NCBI RefSeq assembly: GCF_015356825.1
Contig: NZ_JAACYW010000001.1
Span: 124,001 to 188,000, forward strand
DNA: 64,000 bases
Source of the DNA: Catenulispora rubra
Lineage (GTDB): Bacteria; Actinomycetota; Actinomycetes; Streptomycetales; Catenulisporaceae
Direction of reading: 5' to 3'
Position 1 is the first letter of the stretch. Every line of letters begins with the position of its first letter. The translations under genes and the position numbers were made by a program. Positions 33,227 through 41,819 of this stretch are shown in pieces. The notes beneath the pieces were generated by a model, which was not told the origin of the DNA, made no database searches, and saw only the letters and a program-made list of their open reading frames with translations.

Positions 33227-34626
33227 GCAGCCTGCTGATCCGCGATGCCGAGGTCGAGGGGACGCGCTGCGACGTCCGGACCAGGCACGGCCTCGTCGTC
33301 GAGATCGGCGACCGTCTGCGGCCCGCCGGAGACGACGACGTGCTCGACGCGGCCGGCGGAGCGTTGCTCCCGGGCCTGACGGATCACCACATCCACCTCT
33401 TCGCCACCGCCGGCGACCTCGCCTCCGCAGCTTGCAGTCCGTCCCAGGCTCGCACGCCCGCGCAGCTGGCTGAGACGCTGCGCGAAGCAACGCCCGATTA
33501 CGCCGGCTGGGTCCGAGGCGTTCGCTACCACGAGTCCGTCGCAGGAGACCTGGACAGCGCACGACTCGACGCCCTGCGCGACAACGTTCCAGTGCGTATC
33601 CAACACCGCAGCGGCGCGCTGTGGATGCTCAACTCGCGCGCAGCCGAAGCCGTCGGACTGGAAACAGCGGATCACCCTGGCATCGAACGAGACGGCGAGG
33701 GCCACGCGACCGGGCGGCTCTGGCGCGCCGACGACTGGCTCCGCTGGCGTCTGCCGCACTCGGAGCCGCCATCCCTCGCTCAGGTCGGACATCTGCTCGC
33801 CGGCTACGGAGTCACAGCGGTCACCGACGCCACGCCGGACCTGTCGCCTGAGACGGTAAGCGCGATCGCTGAGGCAATGGCATCCAGCGACATCCCCCAA
33901 CGCGTGCAGCTGCTCGGCATGCCACTCGACACCGCCCCTCCGCCCGAGCACGGACCGACCGCCGGCCCCTGGAAGATCGTGCTCGCCGATTCCGGCCTGC
34001 CGGCCTTCGACGAGCTGGTCGACACCATCACCGCAGCCCACGACAATGGACGTCCTGTAGCAGTGCACACCGTCACCCGCGAATCCCTTATCCTCCTGAT
34101 CGCCGCCTTCGAACAAGCCGGTTCCCTCCCAGGAGACCGGCTGGAGCACGCCGCGCTCGTCCCCGCCGAGCTGATCCCGGCGATCCGTCGACGCGGCCTG
34201 CGCGTGGTCACTCAACCGGGCTTCATCGCCGATCGAGGCGACGACTACCTGCGCGACGTGCCTCGCGCAGACCACGGAGACCTCTATCGGTGTGCCTCGC
34301 TCAGCGCGGCGCGGGTTCCGCTGGCCCTGTCCAGCGATGCCCCCTACGGTCCCCTTGACCCGTGGTCGGTCATGCGGGCCGCGACACTGCGGCTGACTCC
34401 CGCCGGGGAAACGCTGAGCCGTGCCGAGTGCCTCACTGCGGCCGAGTCGCTGCACGCATACCTCTCCCCCGCCGCGAATCCCGGCGGAAAAGGACCAGGC
34501 GTCCGCGTCGGCGCATCGGCCGACCTGGTTCTTCTGCACACGCCGCTGAGCGAGGCACTGGCTTGCCTCGATGCGGGACTTGTCCGATCGACCATCATGA
34601 ACGGGCAACCGGTCACGTCATCGTGA
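33223..34626 (+). CDS. Amidohydrolase family protein (YtcJ-like)
   Basis: 467 residues. N-terminal beta strands, then LPGLTDHHIHL carrying the H-x-H metal motif, PVAVHTVTRES, RLEHAALV and LALSSDAPYGPLDPW with the catalytic Asp region, and a closing beta-sandwich strand (GASADLVLL). GTG start overlapping the CoA transferase stop. Metal-dependent hydrolysis of an amide or related bond is expected; the substrate is unknown. It is the second of three amidohydrolase-type genes in 10 kb and, unlike the one at 25728, keeps its HxH. Confidence 0.9.
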   Translation: MSSLLIRDAEVEGTRCDVRTRHGLVVEIGDRLRPAGDDDVLDAAGGALLPGLTDHHIHLFATAGDLASAACSPSQARTPAQLAETLREATPDYAGWVRGVRYHESVAGDLDSARLDALRDNVPVRIQHRSGALWMLNSRAAEAVGLETADHPGIERDGEGHATGRLWRADDWLRWRLPHSEPPSLAQVGHLLAGYGVTAVTDATPDLSPETVSAIAEAMASSDIPQRVQLLGMPLDTAPPPEHGPTAGPWKIVLADSGLPAFDELVDTITAAHDNGRPVAVHTVTRESLILLIAAFEQAGSLPGDRLEHAALVPAELIPAIRRRGLRVVTQPGFIADRGDDYLRDVPRADHGDLYRCASLSAARVPLALSSDAPYGPLDPWSVMRAATLRLTPAGETLSRAECLTAAESLHAYLSPAANPGGKGPGVRVGASADLVLLHTPLSEALACLDAGLVRSTIMNGQPVTSS

Positions 34627-34637
34627 CCACCTGCGCG

Positions 34638-35885
34638 TCACACAACGGCTGGAGCTTCGAAGCCGAGGATTCCGCCGAGGGTGCCGCCGACAATGGCCGC
34701 TCGCTCCTCGTCGGGCACGGCGGCGAACTGCGTGGCGATCAGCTCCTGGCTGCGCCGGAACGTGCCTTCCGCGTGCGGGTAGTCGTTCCCCCAGACGATC
34801 GTCGACAGCCCTGTGATGTTCCTGCAGGCCACGGCAGTCGGATCGTCCTGGAACGAGACATGGAACTGGCGCTGGACGTACTCGCTGGGCTTCAGCGGGT
34901 ACGGCCACTTGTCGTTGAGCAGGAACAGGCGGGCCATCGCGTCCTGGCCGGCCGCTGTGGCCGGGCGCTCGTCGTCCCACATCCCCAGCCACCACTCCGC
35001 GTCCTGGCCGATGCCGACCGACCAGGCCTTGTCCACGGAGCCCATCAGCGAGGCCAGCCAGTGGGCCCCGAACTCGATCAGGCTGAAGTGCAGGTCCGGG
35101 AAGCGCTCGGGGACTCCCCCGCCGACCAGGTCCGCGATGATGCGCTGCGGCACCATCACGCCCAGGACACCCTGCTCGTACATCCGCTCCGCAGCCCCCC
35201 GGCCGTCCATCGGACGGTTGACCTTCTTGCTCATCTCCACGACGGTGCGCATCGTCGAGGACTTCGGGTCGTTGACCTTCACGCCGCCGGTCGCGACGTG
35301 GAAGAACACGTGCGTGCCGTGGGCCTGGGCCGCCGCCCAGACCGGGTCGAACTCCGGGGACCAGTACGGCTTCGGCGGGATCGCCGGCAGCAGGATCGCC
35401 CGGAAGCCGGCCCGTGCGACCCGCTCGATCTCGGCGACCGCCTCGTCGACGTCGGTGATCGGGATCGGGCAGGTCGGGCGGATTCTCGACGCGTACGGCA
35501 GGAACCGCTCCGCCAGATAGTCGTTGTAGACCCGGGCATGCGCCATCGACAGCTCGTGGTCGTCGGAGTACAAGCCGAACAGCGACAGGTTGGGGTGCAT
35601 CAGGCTGGCGTCGACGCCGTCCTCGGACATGTCCTCGAGGATCATCTCCGGGTCGCCTTCGGGGATGCGGCCGGTCGTCTCGCGGTAGCGCGAGATCGTC
35701 CAGCCCTCGTACCCGGGTGTGTGCAGCTTGCGGAAGTGTCGCGGGCCGCCCTCGACGAGCGGCTCGATCTCGAACTCCTCCTCCCAGACGCCACGCTCCC
35801 GCAGGTGCTTCGGAAGCCGGGTCCGGAAGAGGTCCATCGGCTCAAGGATGTGGCCGTCGGCAGACACGATGAAATCTCTGGTCAC
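34638..35885 (-). CDS. Amidohydrolase-2 family metal-dependent hydrolase/decarboxylase
   Basis: 415 residues, TIM barrel of the amidohydrolase-2 (ACMSD-like) branch. N-terminal metal motif SADGHILEPMDLF (D-x-H-x2-E-P), later FFHVATGG, FSLIEFGAHW and the C-terminal VWGNDYPHAEGTF that supplies a catalytic Asp. Members hydrolyse or decarboxylate ring-derived acids. GTG at 35885 with AAAGGAG upstream. It lies 53 bases behind the DapB-like gene and probably shares its promoter at about 37.06 kb. Confidence 0.9.
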   Translation of the reverse strand: MTRDFIVSADGHILEPMDLFRTRLPKHLRERGVWEEEFEIEPLVEGGPRHFRKLHTPGYEGWTISRYRETTGRIPEGDPEMILEDMSEDGVDASLMHPNLSLFGLYSDDHELSMAHARVYNDYLAERFLPYASRIRPTCPIPITDVDEAVAEIERVARAGFRAILLPAIPPKPYWSPEFDPVWAAAQAHGTHVFFHVATGGVKVNDPKSSTMRTVVEMSKKVNRPMDGRGAAERMYEQGVLGVMVPQRIIADLVGGGVPERFPDLHFSLIEFGAHWLASLMGSVDKAWSVGIGQDAEWWLGMWDDERPATAAGQDAMARLFLLNDKWPYPLKPSEYVQRQFHVSFQDDPTAVACRNITGLSTIVWGNDYPHAEGTFRRSQELIATQFAAVPDEERAAIVGGTLGGILGFEAPAVV

Positions 35886-35938
35886 TGTGCACCGTCTCCT
35901 TTGGCAGACAGGTGGAAATGAGTACCTGCGTCGCTGTG

Positions 35939-37036
35939 TCAGGTCCCGAGCATCGCGACGATGGGAGGAAGATCGACGGTCGATCGGATTCCCGGTGACG
36001 CCTCGCAGACGAAGGGAACAGCGTTGACGGCGCGGTTCGCCGTATACGAGGGCGACACCGCGGCGATCCGTTCGAGCGGCACCGCGAACCGGATGTCCAC
36101 GTCGAGCGGCGCGTCGCCGTCGACCGAGATGTGCCAGCCGGTGGCGTGGACCGTCCACGCCGGTTCGAGGTCGGCCGTGCAGTACCAGGTGGCACGGAAG
36201 CGCAGGACAGGCCGACCGTCTTGCAGACCCGACACCGTGACGCGTTGCGCTGCCACGGTTCCCGGTTCCAAGGTTCCGGCGGCGATCTGCACGCGGCGAC
36301 GCGCTGTCGCGACCTCACCGATCGACTGGATCGAATCGAGTCGTATCGAAAGTGCGTCGGCGACAAGATGCAGCGACGGACCGAAGCTGTCCTGGAGGGC
36401 CGAGACCCGCCGCTCGTTGTACTCCGCTGGAGGCCTTCCGAACCCCATGACCTCGAACAGCAGGTCCGGGGAGTCGCGATGCGAAAGATCAGCGGACTCC
36501 TCGATCGTCAGTCCGTCGAGCGTCCGCTGAATCGACGTCAGCACCAGCGGCAGGGCCTCCGTGACGAAACCGGGGCTGCTGCCGGTGCTGTGGATGGAGG
36601 TACCGCCGCGCCGGCACGCCTCCTCGACCCGGGCACGGATCTCCGGATCGAGGCTGCCCGCACGGTGGAAGTCAGTCCGGGTCGTGACGACGTTCGCGCC
36701 CGACGCCAGCAGGAGGCAGAGTTCGTCGAGGTCTGTGGCCAACGGCGCGTAGATGACGCAGTCGGCGCCGAGCGCCACGATCTCGTCGATGTCCCGGGTC
36801 GCGGTCACGCCGATGTCGTCGAGCCCGCACAACTCGCCCGCGTCGCGTCCTGCCTTCTCCGGCGAGTGGACGTACACCCCGGCCAAGACCATGTCCGGGT
36901 GCTGGATGACGGCACGCAACGCACGGCCGCCGATGTTTCCGGTGGCCCACTGAACGACACGGTACGAGCGTCGGCCATCGGGTCGCTCGGCTGCTATCAG
37001 CGCCCTGACCTCTCCGTCGAGCTGTTCCGTCGTCAT
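35939..37036 (-). CDS. DapB-like NAD(P)-binding reductase
   Basis: 365 residues. N-terminal Rossmann domain YRVVQWATGNIGGRALRAVI (GxxGxxG-like), then GVYVHSPEKAGRDAGELCG, followed by a dihydrodipicolinate-reductase-like C-terminal domain with SSPGFVTEALPLVL. This is the amine-dehydrogenase/DapB-like group common in mycobacteria and relatives, usually of unknown substrate. ATG at 37036 with GAGGGCGACG upstream. Promoter region contains shared motif copy e. Confidence 0.88.
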   Translation of the reverse strand: MTTEQLDGEVRALIAAERPDGRRSYRVVQWATGNIGGRALRAVIQHPDMVLAGVYVHSPEKAGRDAGELCGLDDIGVTATRDIDEIVALGADCVIYAPLATDLDELCLLLASGANVVTTRTDFHRAGSLDPEIRARVEEACRRGGTSIHSTGSSPGFVTEALPLVLTSIQRTLDGLTIEESADLSHRDSPDLLFEVMGFGRPPAEYNERRVSALQDSFGPSLHLVADALSIRLDSIQSIGEVATARRRVQIAAGTLEPGTVAAQRVTVSGLQDGRPVLRFRATWYCTADLEPAWTVHATGWHISVDGDAPLDVDIRFAVPLERIAAVSPSYTANRAVNAVPFVCEASPGIRSTVDLPPIVAMLGT

Positions 37037-37061
37037 CTCGTCGCCCTCGGCTCCACAGATC

Positions 37062-37097
37062 GAGAATGCTCATCTCGATTCGGAGAATAGCATTACC
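37062..37097. promoter_or_regulatory. Shared operator motif copy e, plus a second partial copy
   Basis: GAGAATGCTCATCTC at 37062-37076 matches GAGAA-N5-TTCTC with one change. A weaker copy, GAGAATAGCATTACC, follows at 37083-37097. AATGCT (37065) and AGCATT (37089) also form an inverted repeat. All lie 26-61 bases upstream of the DapB-like start at 37036. Confidence 0.5.
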
Positions 37098-37130
37098 ATC
37101 ATGCGTACTCCAGAGGCGATCCGGCCGGAC

Positions 37131-38069
37131 TCACCTCGGCACCGCCGTCGTCGTCGCGAAGCCGGCGAACCACTCGGGGATGGCCCGGTAGTAGGTCGAA
37201 AGGACCTCGTAGTGCCCCTGCGAAGCCAGCGCTGCGTAGGCCGCGATCCACGTCCGCACCTCGTGCGCCGAGTGGCCGCCCTCCTTGACGAACCACTCGT
37301 TGGGCTGTTCGTCCACGGCCGCGAAGTCGCCGGCCGCGAGGGAACGGAGCACCAGGGCATCCCACTCGGGATTCAACGGACGGAAGCCCCCTCGCCCCTG
37401 CGTGAACTCGCGTGCCGCGGCAACGGTGCCGCTCTCGCGCCGCGCACGCTGCTCGCGCGAAGGGTTCCGGCCGTGCTTGAGCCGCTCGACGACCTCTGGC
37501 GGCGCCTCGCTCAGTCGCGGAACCGGCGGGTCGTGGGACAGACCGCCGGAGCCGACGACGAGGACGCGGCGCTCCGTCCCGCGCAGCGCGTCCCCGACTG
37601 CGCCGCCCAGGAGGCGCGCTCGGACGGCCGGGCCCAGCGGATCCGCGACGCAGTTGATGAAGACCGGCACGACGGGAACAGCGGTGAGTGCCGGGAACAG
37701 GAAGGTCAGCGGCTGCACTACTCCGTGATCGACCTGCATGTCTTCCGAGACGGCGACGTCGATGCCGGCGCGCAGCACACTCCGCGCAATGCCGAGCGCA
37801 GCGTCCCGGTCCACGTCGAGCGGACCCGCCGGCAGGCCGTAGTCGCCGACCGAGGTGGCCGCCGCACCGATGCAGAACGGCGGCATCAGGTCGTACAGGA
37901 ACCCGTTGTAGTGGTCTGGCGCGAACAGCACGACCAGGTCGGGATCGAACTCGGCGACGAACGCGCGGGCCCGGCCGAGCACCTCGTCGACCTCGGCGCG
38001 CACCCCCGGCTCCGGATCGTGAAGGCCGATGAGCGGCGAATGAGACGTCGTACACAAAGCGATGGGCAT
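37131..38069 (-). CDS. mhpB: 3-carboxyethylcatechol 2,3-dioxygenase (class III extradiol)
   Basis: 312 residues, matching E. coli MhpB closely in motifs and length: SHSPLIG near the start, VVLFAPDHYNGFLYDLMPPF, VSEDMQVDHG, SGGLSHDPPVP and the C-terminal YYRAIPEWFAGF. The conserved His residues of SHSPL, PDHYNG and QVDHG are the iron ligands and acid-base residues in LigB-type enzymes. Catalyses meta-cleavage of 2,3-dihydroxyphenylpropionate. ATG at 38069 chosen from GGGGG 9 bases upstream and from alignment with MhpB. It is divergent from the flavoprotein at 38281 and 6 kb from mhpA; a shared promoter/operator region at 38.13-38.21 kb ties it to the rest. Confidence 0.92.
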   Translation of the reverse strand: MPIALCTTSHSPLIGLHDPEPGVRAEVDEVLGRARAFVAEFDPDLVVLFAPDHYNGFLYDLMPPFCIGAAATSVGDYGLPAGPLDVDRDAALGIARSVLRAGIDVAVSEDMQVDHGVVQPLTFLFPALTAVPVVPVFINCVADPLGPAVRARLLGGAVGDALRGTERRVLVVGSGGLSHDPPVPRLSEAPPEVVERLKHGRNPSREQRARRESGTVAAAREFTQGRGGFRPLNPEWDALVLRSLAAGDFAAVDEQPNEWFVKEGGHSAHEVRTWIAAYAALASQGHYEVLSTYYRAIPEWFAGFATTTAVPR

Positions 38070-38127
38070 GCAGTACATCCCCCTGAGGGTCATCACATCG
38101 AGCCGAGCCGGAAACACCGCGGCAGTC

Positions 38128-38156
38128 TTGCCACCCACCAGTCGCGCGGGTACGCT
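38128..38156 (+). promoter_or_regulatory. Promoter of the rightward mhp-associated genes
   Basis: TTGCCA (38128-38133), exactly 17 bases, TACGCT (38151-38156). Start point would fall near 38163, a few bases before the paired operators at 38168-38205, in front of the flavoprotein at 38281. Confidence 0.5.
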
Positions 38157-38167
38157 GCCGGAGCGGT

Positions 38168-38205
38168 GGTGCATTATTAGCACACTATGGTGCAGTATCG
38201 GCACC
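38168..38205. promoter_or_regulatory. Two tandem operators GGTGC-N7-GCAC(C)
   Basis: GGTGCATTATTAGCAC at 38168-38183 and GGTGCAGTATCGGCACC at 38189-38205, centres 21 bases apart, that is two helical turns. They lie just downstream of the rightward promoter and across the leftward one, ideal for repressing both. Related half-sites lie at mhpA (44073-44100) and at the IclR start (41811). Confidence 0.65.
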
Positions 38206-38210
38206 GTCAA
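38182..38210 (-). promoter_or_regulatory. mhpB promoter
   Basis: On the minus strand TTGACG (38210-38205), 17 bases, TAGTGT (38187-38182). The second GTGC operator fills the spacer between the two boxes, so a bound regulator would exclude polymerase. Confidence 0.5.
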
Positions 38211-38280
38211 TGCTTGTTCCCCGTCGCGCCAGACGGGACAGCGACCTCACGAATCCCCTTTCTCGCGCCAAGGGTGTGCA

Positions 38281-39936
38281 ATGCGACAGACATACGACGT
38301 GGTAGTCCTCGGATCAGGGGCGGCCGGGCTGACCGCGGCCCTCGCGGCGGCGGTGGAGGGCGCGCGGGTCGCGGTCTTCGAGAAGGCCGAGCTGCTGGGC
38401 GGCACCACCGCGCTGTCCGGCGGGACGATCTGGATCCCGAACAACCAGCCCGCCCGCGAGGCCGGGATCGAGGACTCGCGCGAGCGCGGGCTGGAATACC
38501 TCGCGAGCCTGTCGAACGGGATGATCCTGCCGGAACTCGCCGAGGCTCTCGTCGATGGCGGGCCGCAGCTTGTCGACTTCCTGAACGAGCACTCGGAGAT
38601 ACGTCTCCAAGTCGTCCACGGCTACCCGGACTACCACCCGGAACACCCGGGTGGAATGCCCGGCGGAGGCCGGTCGATCGAGCCCGCACTCGTCTCGTTC
38701 GCAGGACTCGAGGACTGGTCCGATCGCATAGCGGGAGACATCCGGCGGATGCTGATCGCCGAGACGCCCTTGGGCGGCGGGACCGGTTCGGTGGAGCCGG
38801 AACTGCTCGCCGAACGCGAGAAGGCGCAGCTGGAGGGACTCGGCCGGGCACTGATCGGCGGATTGCTCCAAGCCTGCTTGAAGCACGGGGTGCAGATCAC
38901 CACGAATTCCCAAGGGGTCAGGCTGCTGACCGAAGACGGCGTCGTGACAGGGGTCGAGATCCAGAACCCTGACGGCGTGCGATTCGTGACCGCGGGCGCG
39001 GTCATCCTCGCCACCGGCGGCTTCGAATACGACCCCGACCTGGTCCGCGACTTCCTCCGGGGACCGCTCACCCGGCCCATCGGGGCACCGACGGACTCCG
39101 GCGACGGGCTGCGGATGGCGATGCGGATCGGCGCTCAGCTCGGCAACATGCGCGAAGCCTGGTGGTCGCCGGTCGTCGGCTACCCCGGGGTCCGGCGCGA
39201 CGGCGGGCGCAACGGCCTGTTGTCCGCTCGCGAGCGCGCGCTGCCGGGCTCCATCATGGTCAACCGGTACGGCCGCCGCTTCGCGAACGAGGCCGCCAAC
39301 TACAACGCGCTCGGCGGTGCCTTCCACCGCCTGGACGAATCACGGCTCGACTACCTCAACGTGCCGGCGTTCATGGTCTTCGACCAGTCAGTGGTCGACC
39401 GGTTCGGAGCGTTCGGTCTGGCGCCCGGCGGCGAGATGCCGAGCTGGGTGCAGCGCGCGGCGACACTCGACGAACTCGCCGACGCCTTCGGCATCCCCGC
39501 TGCCGAGTTCCGTACGACCGTCGACCGGTTCAACAAGAACGCCCGCGCCGGAGTCGACCCCGACTTCGCCCGCGGACAGAGCGCGTACGACCGCTACCCG
39601 GGAGCCGGGCAGGCCGAGGATCCCGGCTCGGCGCGCGCGACGCTGGGGCCGCTCGAGAACGCGCCGTTCTACGGGGTCGAGGTCGCGATCTCCGCGCTGG
39701 GCACGAAGGGCGGGCCTCGCACGGATCGAGACGGCCGTGTCCTCGATGTGGACGGCGATGTGATCACGGGACTCTACGCAGCAGGCAACGTCATGGCAAG
39801 TCCGGCCGGCATGGTCTACGGCGGCGCCGGGGCAACGCTGGCGGTCGCAGGCGTTTGGGGCCTGTACACCGGTCGCGCGGCTGTCCGCGACTTCAAGACA
39901 CCGCCACCAGTGGTCGTCGATTCCGCAACGCACTGA
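38281..39936 (+). CDS. FAD-dependent dehydrogenase, 3-ketosteroid-delta1-dehydrogenase-like
   Basis: 551 residues. FAD-binding VVLGSGAAGLTAALAAA and EKAELLGGTTALSGGTIWIP at the N-terminus, second nucleotide segment AVILATGGFEYD, C-terminal LYAAGNVMASPAGMVYGGAG. This is the fumarate-reductase/KstD family; length and GGTTALSGG...WIPNN agree best with 3-ketosteroid-delta1-dehydrogenase-like enzymes. AAGGG precedes the ATG at 38281. In an aromatic gene cluster it may desaturate a cyclohexane-type ring or side chain toward a hydroxyphenylpropionate; steroid activity is not implied. Confidence 0.88.
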   Translation: MRQTYDVVVLGSGAAGLTAALAAAVEGARVAVFEKAELLGGTTALSGGTIWIPNNQPAREAGIEDSRERGLEYLASLSNGMILPELAEALVDGGPQLVDFLNEHSEIRLQVVHGYPDYHPEHPGGMPGGGRSIEPALVSFAGLEDWSDRIAGDIRRMLIAETPLGGGTGSVEPELLAEREKAQLEGLGRALIGGLLQACLKHGVQITTNSQGVRLLTEDGVVTGVEIQNPDGVRFVTAGAVILATGGFEYDPDLVRDFLRGPLTRPIGAPTDSGDGLRMAMRIGAQLGNMREAWWSPVVGYPGVRRDGGRNGLLSARERALPGSIMVNRYGRRFANEAANYNALGGAFHRLDESRLDYLNVPAFMVFDQSVVDRFGAFGLAPGGEMPSWVQRAATLDELADAFGIPAAEFRTTVDRFNKNARAGVDPDFARGQSAYDRYPGAGQAEDPGSARATLGPLENAPFYGVEVAISALGTKGGPRTDRDGRVLDVDGDVITGLYAAGNVMASPAGMVYGGAGATLAVAGVWGLYTGRAAVRDFKTPPPVVVDSATH

Positions 39937-39952
39937 AAGAAGAACGAAGACG

Positions 39953-41758
39953 ATGACAGACACTTTGGACAGCCTGGTCATGGAGCTCACCGCCCAGGAC
40001 GCCGCCCGACTGGCCGCGCAATGGATCGCCGATCTCACTGCAGCGCTGGAGAGCGGATCCGCGTCGGCGCTGGAGGAGCTCTTCACCGACGACGCGACCT
40101 GGCGCGACTTCATGGCGTTCAGCTGGGACTTCACGCACAGCATCGGCCGCGACTCGCTGGTCTCCCGGCTGTTCGACCTCGCGAAGGCCGCCGATCTCGA
40201 CGGGCTCGCCGTCAACGCCCAGCAGCCTCCCGTCGCCGCCGACGGCCGCGTCCACGCGTTCTTCGACTTCACCACCAGGGACCGGATCGACCGGGGCTAC
40301 GTGTCGCTCGTCCCCGGCGCCCGGCGATTCGCAGCAGCGACGGTGCAGACCCAGGTCATCAGCCTGAAGGAGCACCCGGAGCAGACCGGCCACAGGCGCA
40401 AGGACGGCAAGACCTACGGCATCGTCCCGGACCGTCCCCGGTGGACCAGCGAGCGCCGCAAGGAGGCGGCGTTCGATGACGGCGACCCCGCCGTGCTCAT
40501 CCTCGGCGCCGGGCACAACGGTCTGGCCATCGCCGCGCGCCTCGGCGCGCTCGACGTGCCGACGCTGGTGATCGACCGTGAGGTCCGTATCGGCGACGCG
40601 TGGCGCAAGCGCTATGCCTCGCTCGCACTGCACAGCACGGTGTGGGGCGACCACATGCCCTACATCCCGCTGCCCCCGACCTGGACGTCCCACACGCCCA
40701 AGGACAAGTGGGCGGACTTCCTGGAGTCGTACGCGACGCTGCTCGACCTCAACGTGTGGATGAGCACGACGTTCCTCAACGGGCACTACGACGAGGACGC
40801 CGAACGGTGGACGATCCACGTGCGTCGTGAGGACGGCTCGATACGCACCCTGCACCCGCGGCACTTCGTCGTCGCCGGCGGCCTGTTCGGATCGCCGAAG
40901 ATTCCCGCGATCAAGGGGATCGAGTCGTTCCGGGGCGTCGTGGCGCACTCCGACGAGTTCCAGGGCGGCGCCGACTTCCCCGGCAAGAAGGCGCTCGTGG
41001 TCGGCGCCGGCGTCAGCGGCCACGAGATCGTCCATGACCTGTACGAGCACGGCGCCGACGTCACCATGCTGCAGCGCAGCGCGACCTACGTCGTCACGTT
41101 CGACTCCTACCACAAGTACTGGTCCGGCCACTTCACGGAAGACGCGGTCTTCCCTCCCGAGTTCGCGGACCAGATCGCCTACGCCACGCCCAACCTGAGA
41201 TCGGACGAGATCAACAAGAAGCTGGTCAAGCTGGCTGCGGAGGCCGACAAGGACCTCCTCGACCGGCTCGCGGCCCGCGGCTTCAAGTTCGAGTGGGGGC
41301 CGGACGGCACCGGCATCATCGGCAGCCACATGTCCGGACGGGACAGCTACCAGATCGACATCGGCGCCTCCTCGCTCATCGCCGACGGCAAGGTCCACCT
41401 GAAGCAGGGCGTGGAGTTGGCCGAAGTGAAGGACGGGACGACGGCGGTGTTCAGCGACGGCTCGGAGCTGAAGGTCGAGCTCATCGTCTTCGCCACCGGC
41501 TACGAACAGTTCTGGAACCACATCCGGCCCTCGCTCGGCACGGCGGCAGCCAAGATCGACAAGGCGTACGGCCGGGCCGCCGACAACGAGTACGCGAACA
41601 CATGGCGCCGATCGGCACAGCCCGGACTGTGGTTCGGCACCGGCTTCATCCGGATGGCCCGGTTCTACACGAGGTTCATGGCTCTGTTGATCAAGGCCAT
41701 CGAAGAGGGCCTGGAACCTGTGGACCCGGACAAGCCGACCAAGAAGAACCCGTCCTGA
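39953..41758 (+). CDS. Flavin-containing monooxygenase with N-terminal NTF2-like domain
   Basis: 601 residues. Residues 1-150 look like a SnoaL/NTF2 cone (LFTDDATWRDFMAFSW). The rest is an FMO: VLILGAGHNGLAIAARL (FAD), the motif FRGVVAHSDEF (FxGxxxHxxxF of FMO type), second dinucleotide fold ALVVGAGVSGHEI, and IVFATGYEQFW. Such proteins oxygenate ketones, aldehydes or heteroatoms with NADPH. It is 16 bases behind the KstD-like gene in the same operon. Substrate unknown. Confidence 0.88.
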   Translation: MTDTLDSLVMELTAQDAARLAAQWIADLTAALESGSASALEELFTDDATWRDFMAFSWDFTHSIGRDSLVSRLFDLAKAADLDGLAVNAQQPPVAADGRVHAFFDFTTRDRIDRGYVSLVPGARRFAAATVQTQVISLKEHPEQTGHRRKDGKTYGIVPDRPRWTSERRKEAAFDDGDPAVLILGAGHNGLAIAARLGALDVPTLVIDREVRIGDAWRKRYASLALHSTVWGDHMPYIPLPPTWTSHTPKDKWADFLESYATLLDLNVWMSTTFLNGHYDEDAERWTIHVRREDGSIRTLHPRHFVVAGGLFGSPKIPAIKGIESFRGVVAHSDEFQGGADFPGKKALVVGAGVSGHEIVHDLYEHGADVTMLQRSATYVVTFDSYHKYWSGHFTEDAVFPPEFADQIAYATPNLRSDEINKKLVKLAAEADKDLLDRLAARGFKFEWGPDGTGIIGSHMSGRDSYQIDIGASSLIADGKVHLKQGVELAEVKDGTTAVFSDGSELKVELIVFATGYEQFWNHIRPSLGTAAAKIDKAYGRAADNEYANTWRRSAQPGLWFGTGFIRMARFYTRFMALLIKAIEEGLEPVDPDKPTKKNPS

Positions 41759-41819
41759 CCACGGCATGTGGTGAACGGGGCGTGATCGGTTCTGCGCGGG
41801 CGTTCAAGGTGTGCAGAGT

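Noticed and set aside
38281..39936. Dedicated cholesterol-ring degradation (kstD) locus
   Set aside because: Only the delta1-dehydrogenase-like protein suggests it; KshA/B, HsaA-D and Mce genes are absent, and the neighbours are mhp genes.
39893..41767. A 624-codon minus-strand frame across the FMO gene
   Set aside because: Shadow of the FMO reading frame; the plus-strand protein has complete FAD and NADPH motifs, the minus-strand one none.
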